Shown in pieces: positions 18,037 to 25,894 of a stretch of DNA of 64,000 nucleotides (position 1 is its first letter; the number at the start of each line of letters is the position of its first letter). This stretch comes from Lentzea tibetensis (GTDB lineage Bacteria > Actinomycetota > Actinomycetes > Mycobacteriales > Pseudonocardiaceae). A program made the translations under genes and the position numbers. Under the pieces are notes generated by a model. It was not told the DNA's origin. It ran no database searches and saw only the letters and a program-made list of their open reading frames with translations. The stretch lies in NCBI RefSeq assembly GCF_007845675.1, contig NZ_VOBR01000012.1:1-64000 (forward strand). The letters run 5' to 3'.

Positions 18037-18461
18037 GGAGCACCGCCGACGTCGGGGCCGGCCGCGTCGGGATCGGCGACCTGCTCCGTGTCGACGTGCC
18101 CCAGTTCCGGCCGCGGCGCGAGCGGTGACAGGTGGAACACGCACCGGGCGGGCGCGTCGCCGACGTTGCGCAGCCGGTGGCGCGCGCCGATCGGCACCAG
18201 CACCGAGTCACCGGGGCCCAGCGGCACCACGGCGTCGTCGAGGGTGATCTCGAGCCTGCCGTCGATCACGTGCAGGAATTCCTCGGAGTACGGGTGGTAA
18301 TGCTCGGTCACGTGCTCGCCGGGCGCGAGGGTGAGAAATCCGCCGAATCCCGACGTGCACCCCACCGTCTTCGGGCTGAGCGTGACCCTGATGTCGCCGC
18401 CGCGTTTGCGGTTCGGAACGGCGTCGCTTTCCGCGACACGGGTCTGCCTGGTCGCCGTCAT
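18033..18461 (-). CDS. Cupin-domain polyketide cyclase, TcmJ-like
   Basis: A 142-residue single cupin. Metal-binding motif 1 is seen as [15 protein letters not shown] (His-x-His and Glu) and motif 2 includes [10 protein letters not shown] with its His. Small cupins next to the ketosynthase genes, such as TcmJ, assist cyclisation of later rings. The start is the ATG at 18461, overlapping the TcmI-like stop, and its own stop overlaps KS-alpha, so three proteins are coupled in stepwise translation. Confidence 0.88.
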   Translation of the reverse strand: MTATRQTRVAESDAVPNRKRGGDIRVTLSPKTVGCTSGFGGFLTLAPGEHVTEHYHPYSEEFLHVIDGRLEITLDDAVVPLGPGDSVLVPIGARHRLRNVGDAPARCVFHLSPLAPRPELGHVDTEQVADPDAAGPDVGGAP

Positions 18462-18829
18462 CGAGCACCGCCCATGTTCGCGCCGGCCACCTCGGTGATC
18501 AGGCAGCCGTTTTCCGGAGTCCACGAGTAGAAAGGAACCGCCATCGCGTCCTTCGGTTCCCGCCAGCCGGGGTCGAACGGCGAGATGGACTCCGAGAGCT
18601 TCTTGTTGAGCTCGCCGTACAGCGGGTGGCTGCGCGCCTTGTAGAGGCCGGGAGCGATGTCGTGGTCGGCCTCCACGAGGTGGAAGTAGAGGTTGTGGAA
18701 GGCGAACAGGGTGCGACGGGAGACGCCGATCATGTGCGGCAGCTCCGTCCCGTCCGAGGCAGCAAAGGCTTCGGCGACATTCGGCGCATCGGCCGGATCC
18801 ATTCTCGCCACGATCAATGTCCGGTGCAC
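18458..18829 (-). CDS. TcmI-family polyketide cyclase
   Basis: A 123-residue cyclase of the TcmI family (ferredoxin-like fold). The sequence VHRTLIVARMDP opens as the family does, and FHLVEADHDIAP and HPLYGELN are family-typical segments. I start it at GTG 18829, with a GGAAGGA ribosome site 6 bases upstream; an ATG at 18853 would add eight residues not seen in the family. With the GTG start the distance to the SARP repeats (52 bp) matches the other arrays. It leads the long core operon and probably closes one of the last rings. Confidence 0.92.
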   Translation of the reverse strand: MHRTLIVARMDPADAPNVAEAFAASDGTELPHMIGVSRRTLFAFHNLYFHLVEADHDIAPGLYKARSHPLYGELNKKLSESISPFDPGWREPKDAMAVPFYSWTPENGCLITEVAGANMGGAR

Positions 18830-18880
18830 AGGCGGTCCTTCCGACGTCTTCATTCCGTTGTGTCAGCTTGCCCCGTGCTC

Positions 18881-18908
18881 CTGGAATGAATCTGTAAGAC
18901 CGCTGAAT
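18881..18908 (-). promoter_or_regulatory. Direct-repeat array, putative SARP operator B
   Basis: Read on the minus strand, ATTCAG, TTACAG and TTCCAG occur at exact 11-bp steps (top-strand positions 18903, 18892, 18881). The array precedes the core polyketide operon that begins with the TcmI-like cyclase. Confidence 0.75.
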
Positions 18909-18949
18909 CAAGACCGCCGAATCAACTACCGGGCCCAGAACGAACAAAA

Positions 18950-18974
18950 GCCCACCAGCAGCACGCTGGTGGGC
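18950..18974 (-). terminator. Intrinsic terminator of the SARP gene
   Basis: A 10-bp perfect stem (GCCCACCAGC) with the loop GTGCT, read on the minus strand, followed by TTTTGTTCG. This is a classical rho-independent terminator 35 bp beyond the SARP stop codon. It separates the SARP transcript from operator B. Confidence 0.85.
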
Positions 18975-19008
18975 GGGTGGAGAATTGCTCGAAGCCGAAT
19001 CGGCAGGA

Positions 19009-20928
19009 CTATCCGAAAACCACGCTGGACTTGCCGGGCGCCGCCTGCGCGACCACTACCGGAAGTGGCACCAGCACGCCGCCCTCCGCGTGCCGCTCCT
19101 GCTCGAGCAGCAGCTTCAGCGCGGGCTTGAGCAGCTCCGGCACGACGTACCCCGTCTCGCGCTCGTCGAGCAGGTAGACGTCGACGAGGTACTCCAGCGC
19201 GGCGGCGGCGTCCTCGGCTTCGATGCCTGCCCGCGTGGCCACCTCGCACGCCTCCCAGCGCATCCGGTCGCCGCGGACGAGCACCCGCAGCACCGCGCGG
19301 CAGTGGACGGGCAGGTTGCGGAAGCTCGACTCCACCGTGCCGAGGAGGCTCTGCGCGCCGCCGGGGAGCTCGGACAGCAGCAGCTCGTCGGCGATCATGC
19401 GGTCCAGCAGATGCGCGACGATCTTGGAGGACCGGCTCGCGAGCTTCACGGCCACCGCGCGCACGGTCAGCGGCAGGCGGCCGCACAGCCGGATGAGCTC
19501 GCGCACGGCGTCCGGCTCGGCCGAGCGGCGTTGCGGGCCGACGATGCGGTCGAACATCAGCTCGGCCTCGTTCTCCCGCAGCGGGGCCAGGTCGATCTGC
19601 TCGCCGATCGAGAGCGTGTCCCGCCGGTACCGGTAGCTGACGATGAGCGCGCAGCCCGAGCCGCCCGGCATGAGCGGTCGCACCTGCGACGCCGTGAACA
19701 CGTCGTCGACGACGATGAGCACCCGGCGGTCGGCCGTCCAGGTCCGGAACAACGCGCTCAGCTCACCCAGCCCGGTGGGCAGGGTCTCCCTGGCGAAACC
19801 GCAGGCGCTCAGGCAGGCGGCCAGCGCGTTCGACAACGGCACGCTGCCCGCGTCCACCCCGGCCAGGTCGACGTAGAGCTGCCCGTCGGGGAACTCGGGC
19901 CGCAGTTTGTGCGCCGCACGCGTGGCCAGCGCCGTCTTGCCCGCACCGGGCGGACCGTGGATCTCGACGACGCGCATGGCCGCGGCGCCGTTCGCCGGGG
20001 TCTTCCCCAGCTGGTCGGCGATCCGGCCGAGCTCGTGCTCCCTGCCGACGAAACCGGGCAGGTCCGGCGGCAGCTGCCGGGGCACCACCGCGGCCCGCGC
20101 TTCGACGCGCTGGGTCGCGACGGGGGTGACGAACAGCCCCGGATCCTCGGCCAGCATCGCCTCGTGCAGCCTGCGCAGCTTGTTCGTCGGCTCGAGCCCC
20201 AGCTCCTCCACGAGCCTGCCGCGGGCGGCGCGGAAGACCTCGAGCGCCTCCGTGCGACGGCCGCACCGGTACAGGGCGACCATCAGCAACCCGGTGAAGC
20301 CCTCGTGCGTGGGGTTCATCCGGACCAGGCCGGCCAGCTCCTCCAGCACGTCCTGGTGCCGGTCGAGCTGGAGCTCGGCGCTGAACCGCTGCTCGAGCGC
20401 CCGCTTCCGGCGCTCCTCCAGCTGGGTGCGCCACGCGTCGAGGCGCTGGCTCGCGCTGACGTCCATCAGCGCCCCGCCGCGCCACACGCCCAGCGCTTCG
20501 GTGAGGCTGCTCGCCGCCGTGTGGTAGTCCGCGGCCTCGAGCGCCACCCTCCCCTTGGTGACGAGCCGGTCGAACCGGTCGATGTCGGTGATCTCGCCCG
20601 GCCCGAGCCTGAGCTCGTAACCGCCGACCTTCGTCAGCAGTGCGGGCTGCCTGCCCGCTTCGCCGGAGCCCTGCCGCGTGGGGAGTGCGGACTCGCTGGT
20701 CAGCCGCAGTCGCCTGCGCAGCTGGTAGATGTAGGTCTGCAGGGTCGTGGCCGCGCTCGGCGGCATCCCGCCCTCCCACATCTCCTCGCAGAGCTGCTCG
20801 ACGGTGACCAAGGAGTTGGCGTTGAGCACCAGCAGCGCGAGAACTCGCCTGAGCTTGGGTGCCGATGGCGTGACGTCCTCACCGTCCCGGCACACCTTTA
20901 AAGCGCCCAGCAAAGAGATCTCGATCAT
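19009..20928 (-). CDS. AfsR-like SARP transcriptional activator with NB-ARC domain
   Basis: A 639-residue regulator. Residues 1-95 form the OmpR-like winged-helix domain of SARPs (MIEISLLGALKV, then LRRVLALLVLNAN), residues 95-245 the bacterial transcriptional activation domain, and from about 265 an NB-ARC ATPase with Walker A GPPGAGKTALATR and a Walker-B-like RVLIVVDDV. The C-terminal TPR array of full-length AfsR is missing, so it ends soon after the winged-helix part of the ATPase module. It is the only SARP in the polyketide cluster and the natural candidate to bind the TTYCAG arrays A-E. Confidence 0.93.
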   Translation of the reverse strand: MIEISLLGALKVCRDGEDVTPSAPKLRRVLALLVLNANSLVTVEQLCEEMWEGGMPPSAATTLQTYIYQLRRRLRLTSESALPTRQGSGEAGRQPALLTKVGGYELRLGPGEITDIDRFDRLVTKGRVALEAADYHTAASSLTEALGVWRGGALMDVSASQRLDAWRTQLEERRKRALEQRFSAELQLDRHQDVLEELAGLVRMNPTHEGFTGLLMVALYRCGRRTEALEVFRAARGRLVEELGLEPTNKLRRLHEAMLAEDPGLFVTPVATQRVEARAAVVPRQLPPDLPGFVGREHELGRIADQLGKTPANGAAAMRVVEIHGPPGAGKTALATRAAHKLRPEFPDGQLYVDLAGVDAGSVPLSNALAACLSACGFARETLPTGLGELSALFRTWTADRRVLIVVDDVFTASQVRPLMPGGSGCALIVSYRYRRDTLSIGEQIDLAPLRENEAELMFDRIVGPQRRSAEPDAVRELIRLCGRLPLTVRAVAVKLASRSSKIVAHLLDRMIADELLLSELPGGAQSLLGTVESSFRNLPVHCRAVLRVLVRGDRMRWEACEVATRAGIEAEDAAAALEYLVDVYLLDERETGYVVPELLKPALKLLLEQERHAEGGVLVPLPVVVAQAAPGKSSVVFG

Positions 20929-21012
20929 GCGATACTCCCCAATTTCGCTTGAGAACCTGACGCCGGCTTCACCTGGCCAAGAAAGTGGAACAACGGCCGC
21001 GCCGCGAATTCA

Positions 21013-21048
21013 TTGAGCGCTCAACCACAGGTTTCGTTGAAAGCTCAA
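21013..21048. promoter_or_regulatory. Twin palindromes upstream of the SARP gene
   Basis: A perfect 12-bp palindrome TTGAGCGCTCAA (21013-21024) and a near copy TTGAAAGCTCAA (21037-21048) lie 24 bp apart centre to centre, about 90-120 bp upstream of the SARP start. The surrounding 20929-21212 segment is unusually AT-rich for this genome and contains no gene. Two dimer sites on the same helix face are suggested. They differ from the TTYCAG arrays, so a different regulator may control the SARP. Confidence 0.55.
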
Positions 21049-21212
21049 CATGCCGACCTTTACCTTCACCCCGGGCCGACACTATCAGAAACGGCATTTT
21101 TCAATCCGGCAAATCGGACACATCGAAAGTTACACTAAAGGATTCACTCGATTGCAGTAATCACGTTATGTAATTAAGTAAAAGAGCCTTTAACGTTCGA
21201 GAAAGACACTGG

Positions 21213-23072
21213 TCACAGGCGCAGCCTCACGTCACACTGCGTGAGCCAGTTCTCCAGCTGCAGCACCATTTCCATGCTCGCGCGCTCGACCCACGCGAAA
21301 GCCCCACCCATGGCGTCACCCGGCTGCAGCGCCGCACGCGTGGCCTCGATATCCAGGAGCGGTGTGACCTGCGCGGAACCGTCCGCCATCAGCTCGACGA
21401 ACCTCGACCGCACGAATTCTCCGTATCGCACCTCCTGGGTGGTGGGATAGGCGCTCTTCCGCCGATCGAGTACCGCCTGTGGCAGCAGATCGGCCACCGC
21501 CGTTCGCAGCAGGCCCTTCTCCTGCCCGTTGACCCGTTTCACGGCCGCCGGAACGTTGAACACGTACTCGACCAACGCACGGTCACAGAAAGGAGCGCGC
21601 AATTGAACGCCCGCGGACATGCTCAGCCGGTCGGCCCGGTCTAGATGTGTAGGAGCCCAGCGAGTCAGCGCCAGATACGTGATCTCGCGCGCCCTCGCCT
21701 CCTCGGTTGTCTCGCCCGCCAGCCGCGGCACTTCCCGCAGCGCGTCGCGGTAGTGCTGGTCGGCATAACCGAGGAAGTCCAGCTCCAGGCGCAACGACCG
21801 GTCGATGAGCGAACAACCGAGTCCACCGGCCGCCGCGTCGTGCCCGCGTTCGAAGGAGACCCACGGAAAAGTGTGTGCGTTGCTGTGTGCGGGGTCGTAT
21901 GCCCAGAAGTAGCCGTTGAACAGCTCGTCGGCCGTCTCGCCGGACAGCACCGCCGACACGCCGTGCTTCTTCAGCGCGGCGAAGAAGAGCACGAGTGAGA
22001 CGTCCATGTCGCCGAGCGGCGACGGCATGTCCTGGCTGCGCATGGCCGTTTCGTGCGCCGACAGGTCGGACAGCCCCTCGGTGTCGAGGAGGATCTCGGT
22101 GTGCCGGGTCCCGACGTGCTCGGCGACCATCGTGGCGAACGGCGCGTCCGGCGTCGCCCGCATCGTCGGGTGCGGCTCGAAGTTCTCGGCGTAGCCCGCG
22201 AAGTTGAGCGAGAACGTCGACAGGCCCGCACTGCCCGCGCGCTGCCTGGCCAGCGCGGTCAGCGCGCTCGAGTCGATGCCGCCGGACAGCATGCAGGCGA
22301 CCTCGACGTCCGCGTCGAGATGACTCTCGACGGCGTCCGCGAGCAACGACCGCACGGTCTCCACGGTCGTGTCCAGGTCGTCGGTGTGCTCACGGGCGGG
22401 CAACGTCCAGTACCGCTGCTGGGTCGGGCCTTCCCGCCGTTGCACGGCGATGTGCCCCGGCCGCAGCTCGTCCACACCGCGGAACACCGTGGTGCCGGGC
22501 ATCTTGCCGTGGGCGAAGAGCTCGCGCAGTCCGGTCGCGTCGACCTCGGCCTCGATCGCGGGGTGCGCCAGCACCGCCTTCGGCTCGGAGCCGAAGAGGA
22601 TCCCGTGCGGCAGTCGCGCGTAGGTGAGCGGCTTGACCCCGAGCCGGTCGCGGGCGAGGAGCAGCCGCTGCTCCCGGACGTCCCACACGGCCAATGCGAA
22701 CATCCCTTCGAGCCGTTCGACGAAGGCGGTTCCCCACTCGAGGTAGGCCCGCAGCGCGACCTCCGCATCGTCGCCCCGGCGGAAGGGACCGGTCCCGGCG
22801 AGCTGACGGCGGAGCTCGCGGTGGTTGGTCACCGCACCGTCCAGCACCAGCACCGCCGCGGTGGTCCCGCCGACCTCGAAGGTGACCGGCTGCGCACCGC
22901 CCTCGACGTCGCGCAGCGCCAGCCGGCGATGGCCGAGCGCGGCGTGTCCACCCGCCCACTCGCCAGCACCGTCGGGCCCGCGATGGGCCAGCGTGTCCGC
23001 CATCCGGCGGACGGTGCCCTGCTCGGCGCCGAGGTCGCGGTCGAAGTCGACCCAGCCGACGATTCCACTCAT
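21213..23072 (-). CDS. Asparagine-synthetase-like amide synthetase with altered N-terminal nucleophile
   Basis: A 619-residue class B asparagine synthetase homologue. The N-terminal class II glutaminase-like domain (residues 1 to about 210) is followed by the ATP-pyrophosphatase domain with SGGIDSSALTALA near residue 265. The protein begins M-S-G-I-V-G-W: Ser replaces the essential Cys that follows the initiator Met, so glutamine hydrolysis is probably lost and free ammonia or an amine serves as nucleophile. In pentangular polyphenol and xanthone clusters such enzymes form the amide leading to pyridone/isoquinolone rings or attach an amino acid. Its ATG overlaps the upstream stop. Confidence 0.92.
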   Translation of the reverse strand: MSGIVGWVDFDRDLGAEQGTVRRMADTLAHRGPDGAGEWAGGHAALGHRRLALRDVEGGAQPVTFEVGGTTAAVLVLDGAVTNHRELRRQLAGTGPFRRGDDAEVALRAYLEWGTAFVERLEGMFALAVWDVREQRLLLARDRLGVKPLTYARLPHGILFGSEPKAVLAHPAIEAEVDATGLRELFAHGKMPGTTVFRGVDELRPGHIAVQRREGPTQQRYWTLPAREHTDDLDTTVETVRSLLADAVESHLDADVEVACMLSGGIDSSALTALARQRAGSAGLSTFSLNFAGYAENFEPHPTMRATPDAPFATMVAEHVGTRHTEILLDTEGLSDLSAHETAMRSQDMPSPLGDMDVSLVLFFAALKKHGVSAVLSGETADELFNGYFWAYDPAHSNAHTFPWVSFERGHDAAAGGLGCSLIDRSLRLELDFLGYADQHYRDALREVPRLAGETTEEARAREITYLALTRWAPTHLDRADRLSMSAGVQLRAPFCDRALVEYVFNVPAAVKRVNGQEKGLLRTAVADLLPQAVLDRRKSAYPTTQEVRYGEFVRSRFVELMADGSAQVTPLLDIEATRAALQPGDAMGGAFAWVERASMEMVLQLENWLTQCDVRLRL

Positions 23073-23602
23073 TGCACGGTCCTCCCAGTACTCAGATCAC
23101 GCCGGTGGCCTGTTGATACAAGAAAGTTCCCGGTGACTTCGACGAGTCCGAGGCCGCAGCGTTCCACCGCCTCAACGATTTCTTCGAGGCTCGGTACCCG
23201 GTCGGCGGGTAGCCGCAGGCCGAGACGCCGTTCCGAGGTCTGGACGCCATAACGCTCGATGAGCTCCTGATAGGCAGGCGCCACCTGGTCGACGTCGCTG
23301 ATCAGTCGGAAGTGGACAGCCGTGTGCTCACCGCGCCAGGTCAGCGCTCCGCGGCTGCCGCCGTCGAAGTTGTGCCGCCAGGCGCTGCCGGTGGCGACGA
23401 CGAGGCGTTCCCGCCACGGGTGGACTCCGGCGGGCAGCACGAACTCCCGGCCGCTGCGCCTGCCCGTGAAGTGCAGCAGCGCCAGGTGTTCCGCGACCGG
23501 TCCCGGATCCGGCTGGGACAGCAGGGCGACCATGCGGCGGTTGGCCGCGTCCCGCTCCAGCGCGTCCGGAACGATCCGCTCGATGGCGTGCGAGGTGGTC
23601 AT
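23069..23602 (-). CDS. Putative deazaflavin-dependent (DDN/DUF385-like) nitroreductase-family protein
   Basis: A 177-residue protein. LLHFTGRRSGREFVLPAGVHPW followed by LVVATGSAWRHNFDGG resembles the split-barrel core of F420-dependent DDN-family proteins (tTGRkSG, then a G-x-x-x-x-x-N motif). The C-terminal 60 residues are helical and unmatched. It is coupled at both ends: its ATG overlaps the DUF1772 stop and its stop overlaps the amide synthetase start. It could be an F420-dependent reductase of a quinone or enone. The family call is moderate only. Confidence 0.6.
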   Translation of the reverse strand: MTTSHAIERIVPDALERDAANRRMVALLSQPDPGPVAEHLALLHFTGRRSGREFVLPAGVHPWRERLVVATGSAWRHNFDGGSRGALTWRGEHTAVHFRLISDVDQVAPAYQELIERYGVQTSERRLGLRLPADRVPSLEEIVEAVERCGLGLVEVTGNFLVSTGHRRDLSTGRTVQ

Positions 23603-24057
23603 GCCACCACCGCCGCGCCGGTGGCCAGGCAGCCGGCCATGGCGAAGGCCATGCGCACCAGGTTCCAGTTCCGCCAGGCGATCCGCGGATCCTGCCAGCC
23701 TGCCGGGATCCCGTCCGGCTCCAGCGCCTTGACCCGGTTGTTGATCGGCACGTTCTTCGTCTGCGACACCGCCGCCACGCCGGCCATGAACACCGCCGCG
23801 ACGACGAAGAGCGCCCGCCGCTCCGGCTGTTCCGCCTGGACCGCGAGGAACACGTCGATCAGCGTCGACCCGGCGACGATGAACGGCATCACCCGGTCGT
23901 AGTGCCTGCCCAGCAGCTTGTGCGTGAACACGTACCGGTCCGGCGGCATGGCCAGCAGCGCGGGCATCACGCTGATCGCCACGGCGAACAGCACACCGGC
24001 CACCAGTCCGCTGCCCGCCAGCGCCAGCACGCTCAGGAGTTCCAGCAAGCCGTTCAC
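23599..24057 (-). CDS. DUF1772 membrane protein, anthrone-oxygenase-like
   Basis: A 152-residue protein with four predicted membrane segments and the DUF1772 pattern: an N-terminal helix, a loop with PALLAMPPDRY, and NVPINNRV followed later by WNLVRMAFAMAG. DUF1772 includes the fungal anthrone oxygenases. I start it at GTG 24057, behind GAGGGG; in-frame TTG 24072 and GTG 24069 are alternatives. It leads the operon to the deazaflavin-like and amide synthetase genes, behind SARP array C. Oxidation of an anthrone-type ring to a quinone is the likely role, overlapping with the ABM pair. Confidence 0.8.
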   Translation of the reverse strand: MNGLLELLSVLALAGSGLVAGVLFAVAISVMPALLAMPPDRYVFTHKLLGRHYDRVMPFIVAGSTLIDVFLAVQAEQPERRALFVVAAVFMAGVAAVSQTKNVPINNRVKALEPDGIPAGWQDPRIAWRNWNLVRMAFAMAGCLATGAAVVA

Positions 24058-24115
24058 CTGTCCCCTCACCAATTGAGAAATTCACCACCCGTGGGCGTGA
24101 AGCTGCCACCGGCTG

Positions 24116-24143
24116 CTGGGACGCCGCTGGAAGAAGGCTGAAC
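24116..24143 (-). promoter_or_regulatory. Direct-repeat array, putative SARP operator C
   Basis: On the minus strand GTTCAG, TTCCAG and TCCCAG are spaced exactly 11 bp (top-strand starts 24138, 24127, 24116). The nearest repeat lies 58 bp upstream of the GTG at 24057, matching arrays A, D and E. Confidence 0.75.
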
Positions 24144-24239
24144 GACGCCGCCTCCATCGATGCTGTGGCCGATGTTCCAGCTGTCCGGGGTTCCCTCGCA
24201 GAGATGACCACCGCATCGAGCCGAGGAAAGGACGTGGAC

Positions 24240-25832
24240 ATGCCCGCCGAACGGACATCGGTCCTGATCGCAGGAGGCAGCATGGTGGGCCTCTCAGCCG
24301 CGCTGTTCCTTGCCCGCCAAGGGATCGACACCCTGCTCGTCGAACGCCACGAGAACATCTCGCAACACCCGAGGGCGCAGGCGACGAGTCCGCGGACCAT
24401 GGAACTGCTGCGGCCGCTGGGGCTCGAGCCCGAGGTGCGCGCGGCGGAGACGCCCAATGCCAGGTACGGCAACATCCTGCAGGTCGAGTCGCTCGCCGGT
24501 GCGGAACGAGGCTGGTTCGACGGGCCGTTCCGGACCGAGCAGAACGGCGTCAGCGCGACCGGCTGGACCCTGATCGGCCAGGACCGGCTGGAGCCCATCC
24601 TGGCCAAGCACGCCGTGGCCGCGGGCGCCGACCTGCGCTTCGGCACCGAACTGCTGAGCTGCCAACAGGATTCCGACGGCGTCGACGCCGTGCTGAGGAA
24701 CCCGGACGGGACCGAGACGACCGTCCGGGCCGACTACCTCATCGCGGCCGACGGCAACAGGAGTGCAATTAGGACAAACCTCGGGATCGGGACACACGGC
24801 CGCGATGTGTTCGGCCGACAGATGATCATCTTGTTCCGCGCCGACCTGACCGAGCACGTCGCAGGCCGCGAGTTCTTCCTCTGCTTCGTCAGCAACTCCG
24901 AGGTCCACGGCGTGCTGGGCCAGCTGGGCGCGACGGACGCGGACCGATGGTGCCTCGCGCTGAGCCTGCAGCCCGGCGAGCGGCACGAGAGCTACACGCC
25001 GGAACGGTGTGCCGAGCTGATTCGGTCTGCAGTGGGCAATCCGGACATCGCAGTCACGGTGGACAATGTGGACAGTTGGGAGATCGCGGCGCGGGTGGCC
25101 GACCGGTTCCGCGACCGGCGGATCTTCCTCGCGGGCGACTCCGCCCACATCATGCCGCCCACGGGCGGCTTCGGCGGGAACTTCGGCGTGCAGGACGCCC
25201 ACAACCTGGCGTGGAAGCTCGCGATGGTGCTGAAGGGCGCTGCGGGGCCGGACCTGCTCGACACCTACGAGCGCGAGCGGCTGCCGCTCGCCGACGTCGT
25301 CGCCGAGCAGGGCGTGATCCGCTACCTGCAGCGCAGCGGGCTGGACGAGGCCGCCGCGGCCCGGCACCGCCCGGAGTCGACCGTCCTCTTCGGACACAAC
25401 TACAGCGCGGCCGATGCCGAGCTCGACGTGCTGCTCGAGGACCCGACCGAGCCGTCGGCCCGCCCCGGCACGAGGGCACCGGATCTGACGCTGCGGCGCG
25501 ATGACGAGGAGATCAGCGTGCACGACCTGATGCTGGGTGGCTTCGTGCTGCTGGCCGCGGACGGCCGGTGGCGGGAAGCGGCCAGTACTGCCACCGCGCG
25601 CACCGGGGTCGACATCGACGCGAAGATCCTCGGCAGCGACGTGCAGCCCGCGGGCGACACGTCGTTCACCGACCGCTACCAGGTGGGCGACCAGGGCGCC
25701 GTGCTGATCCGGCCGGACGGGTTCATCGCGTGGCGCAGCGCGGACCTGCCAGCCGACCCGGCGGGCACGCTCACCTCCGAGCTGCGCCGGACGCTGTGGC
25801 GCGTCACCGAGCCGGAAAGCGCTCTTCGCTGA
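24240..25832 (+). CDS. Class A FAD-dependent aromatic monooxygenase
   Basis: A 530-residue PHBH-fold hydroxylase. The FAD-binding GGSMVG motif follows the N-terminal VLIA strand, the DG motif reads ADYLIAADGNRS and the GD motif RRIFLAGDSAHIMPPTGGFG. A thioredoxin-like C-terminal domain from about residue 410 is typical of RdmE/PgaE/MhqO-like enzymes. The start is the ATG at 24240, behind AAGGA; Met and Val codons upstream are in frame. It is transcribed divergently from the amide synthetase operon and ends in a strong bidirectional terminator. It hydroxylates or performs Baeyer-Villiger-type chemistry on the polycycle. Confidence 0.93.
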   Translation: MPAERTSVLIAGGSMVGLSAALFLARQGIDTLLVERHENISQHPRAQATSPRTMELLRPLGLEPEVRAAETPNARYGNILQVESLAGAERGWFDGPFRTEQNGVSATGWTLIGQDRLEPILAKHAVAAGADLRFGTELLSCQQDSDGVDAVLRNPDGTETTVRADYLIAADGNRSAIRTNLGIGTHGRDVFGRQMIILFRADLTEHVAGREFFLCFVSNSEVHGVLGQLGATDADRWCLALSLQPGERHESYTPERCAELIRSAVGNPDIAVTVDNVDSWEIAARVADRFRDRRIFLAGDSAHIMPPTGGFGGNFGVQDAHNLAWKLAMVLKGAAGPDLLDTYERERLPLADVVAEQGVIRYLQRSGLDEAAAARHRPESTVLFGHNYSAADAELDVLLEDPTEPSARPGTRAPDLTLRRDDEEISVHDLMLGGFVLLAADGRWREAASTATARTGVDIDAKILGSDVQPAGDTSFTDRYQVGDQGAVLIRPDGFIAWRSADLPADPAGTLTSELRRTLWRVTEPESALR

Positions 25833-25839
25833 CACACCG

Positions 25840-25886
25840 AACGACGAAGGTGCCGGGTTCGGATCGAACCCGGCACCTTCGTCGTT
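25840..25886. terminator. Bidirectional terminator between convergent monooxygenase genes
   Basis: A perfect 22-bp stem (left arm from AACGACGAAGGTGCCGGG) closed by a 3-base loop GAT. It lies between the stop codons of the convergent genes, 7 and 8 bp from each. Confidence 0.92.
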
Positions 25887-25894
25887 GACCCGTG

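Noticed and set aside
24175-24196. A rightward SARP array before the 24240 monooxygenase
   Set aside because: Only a single TTCCAG is present at 24175; the next similar word is 16 bp away, not 11.
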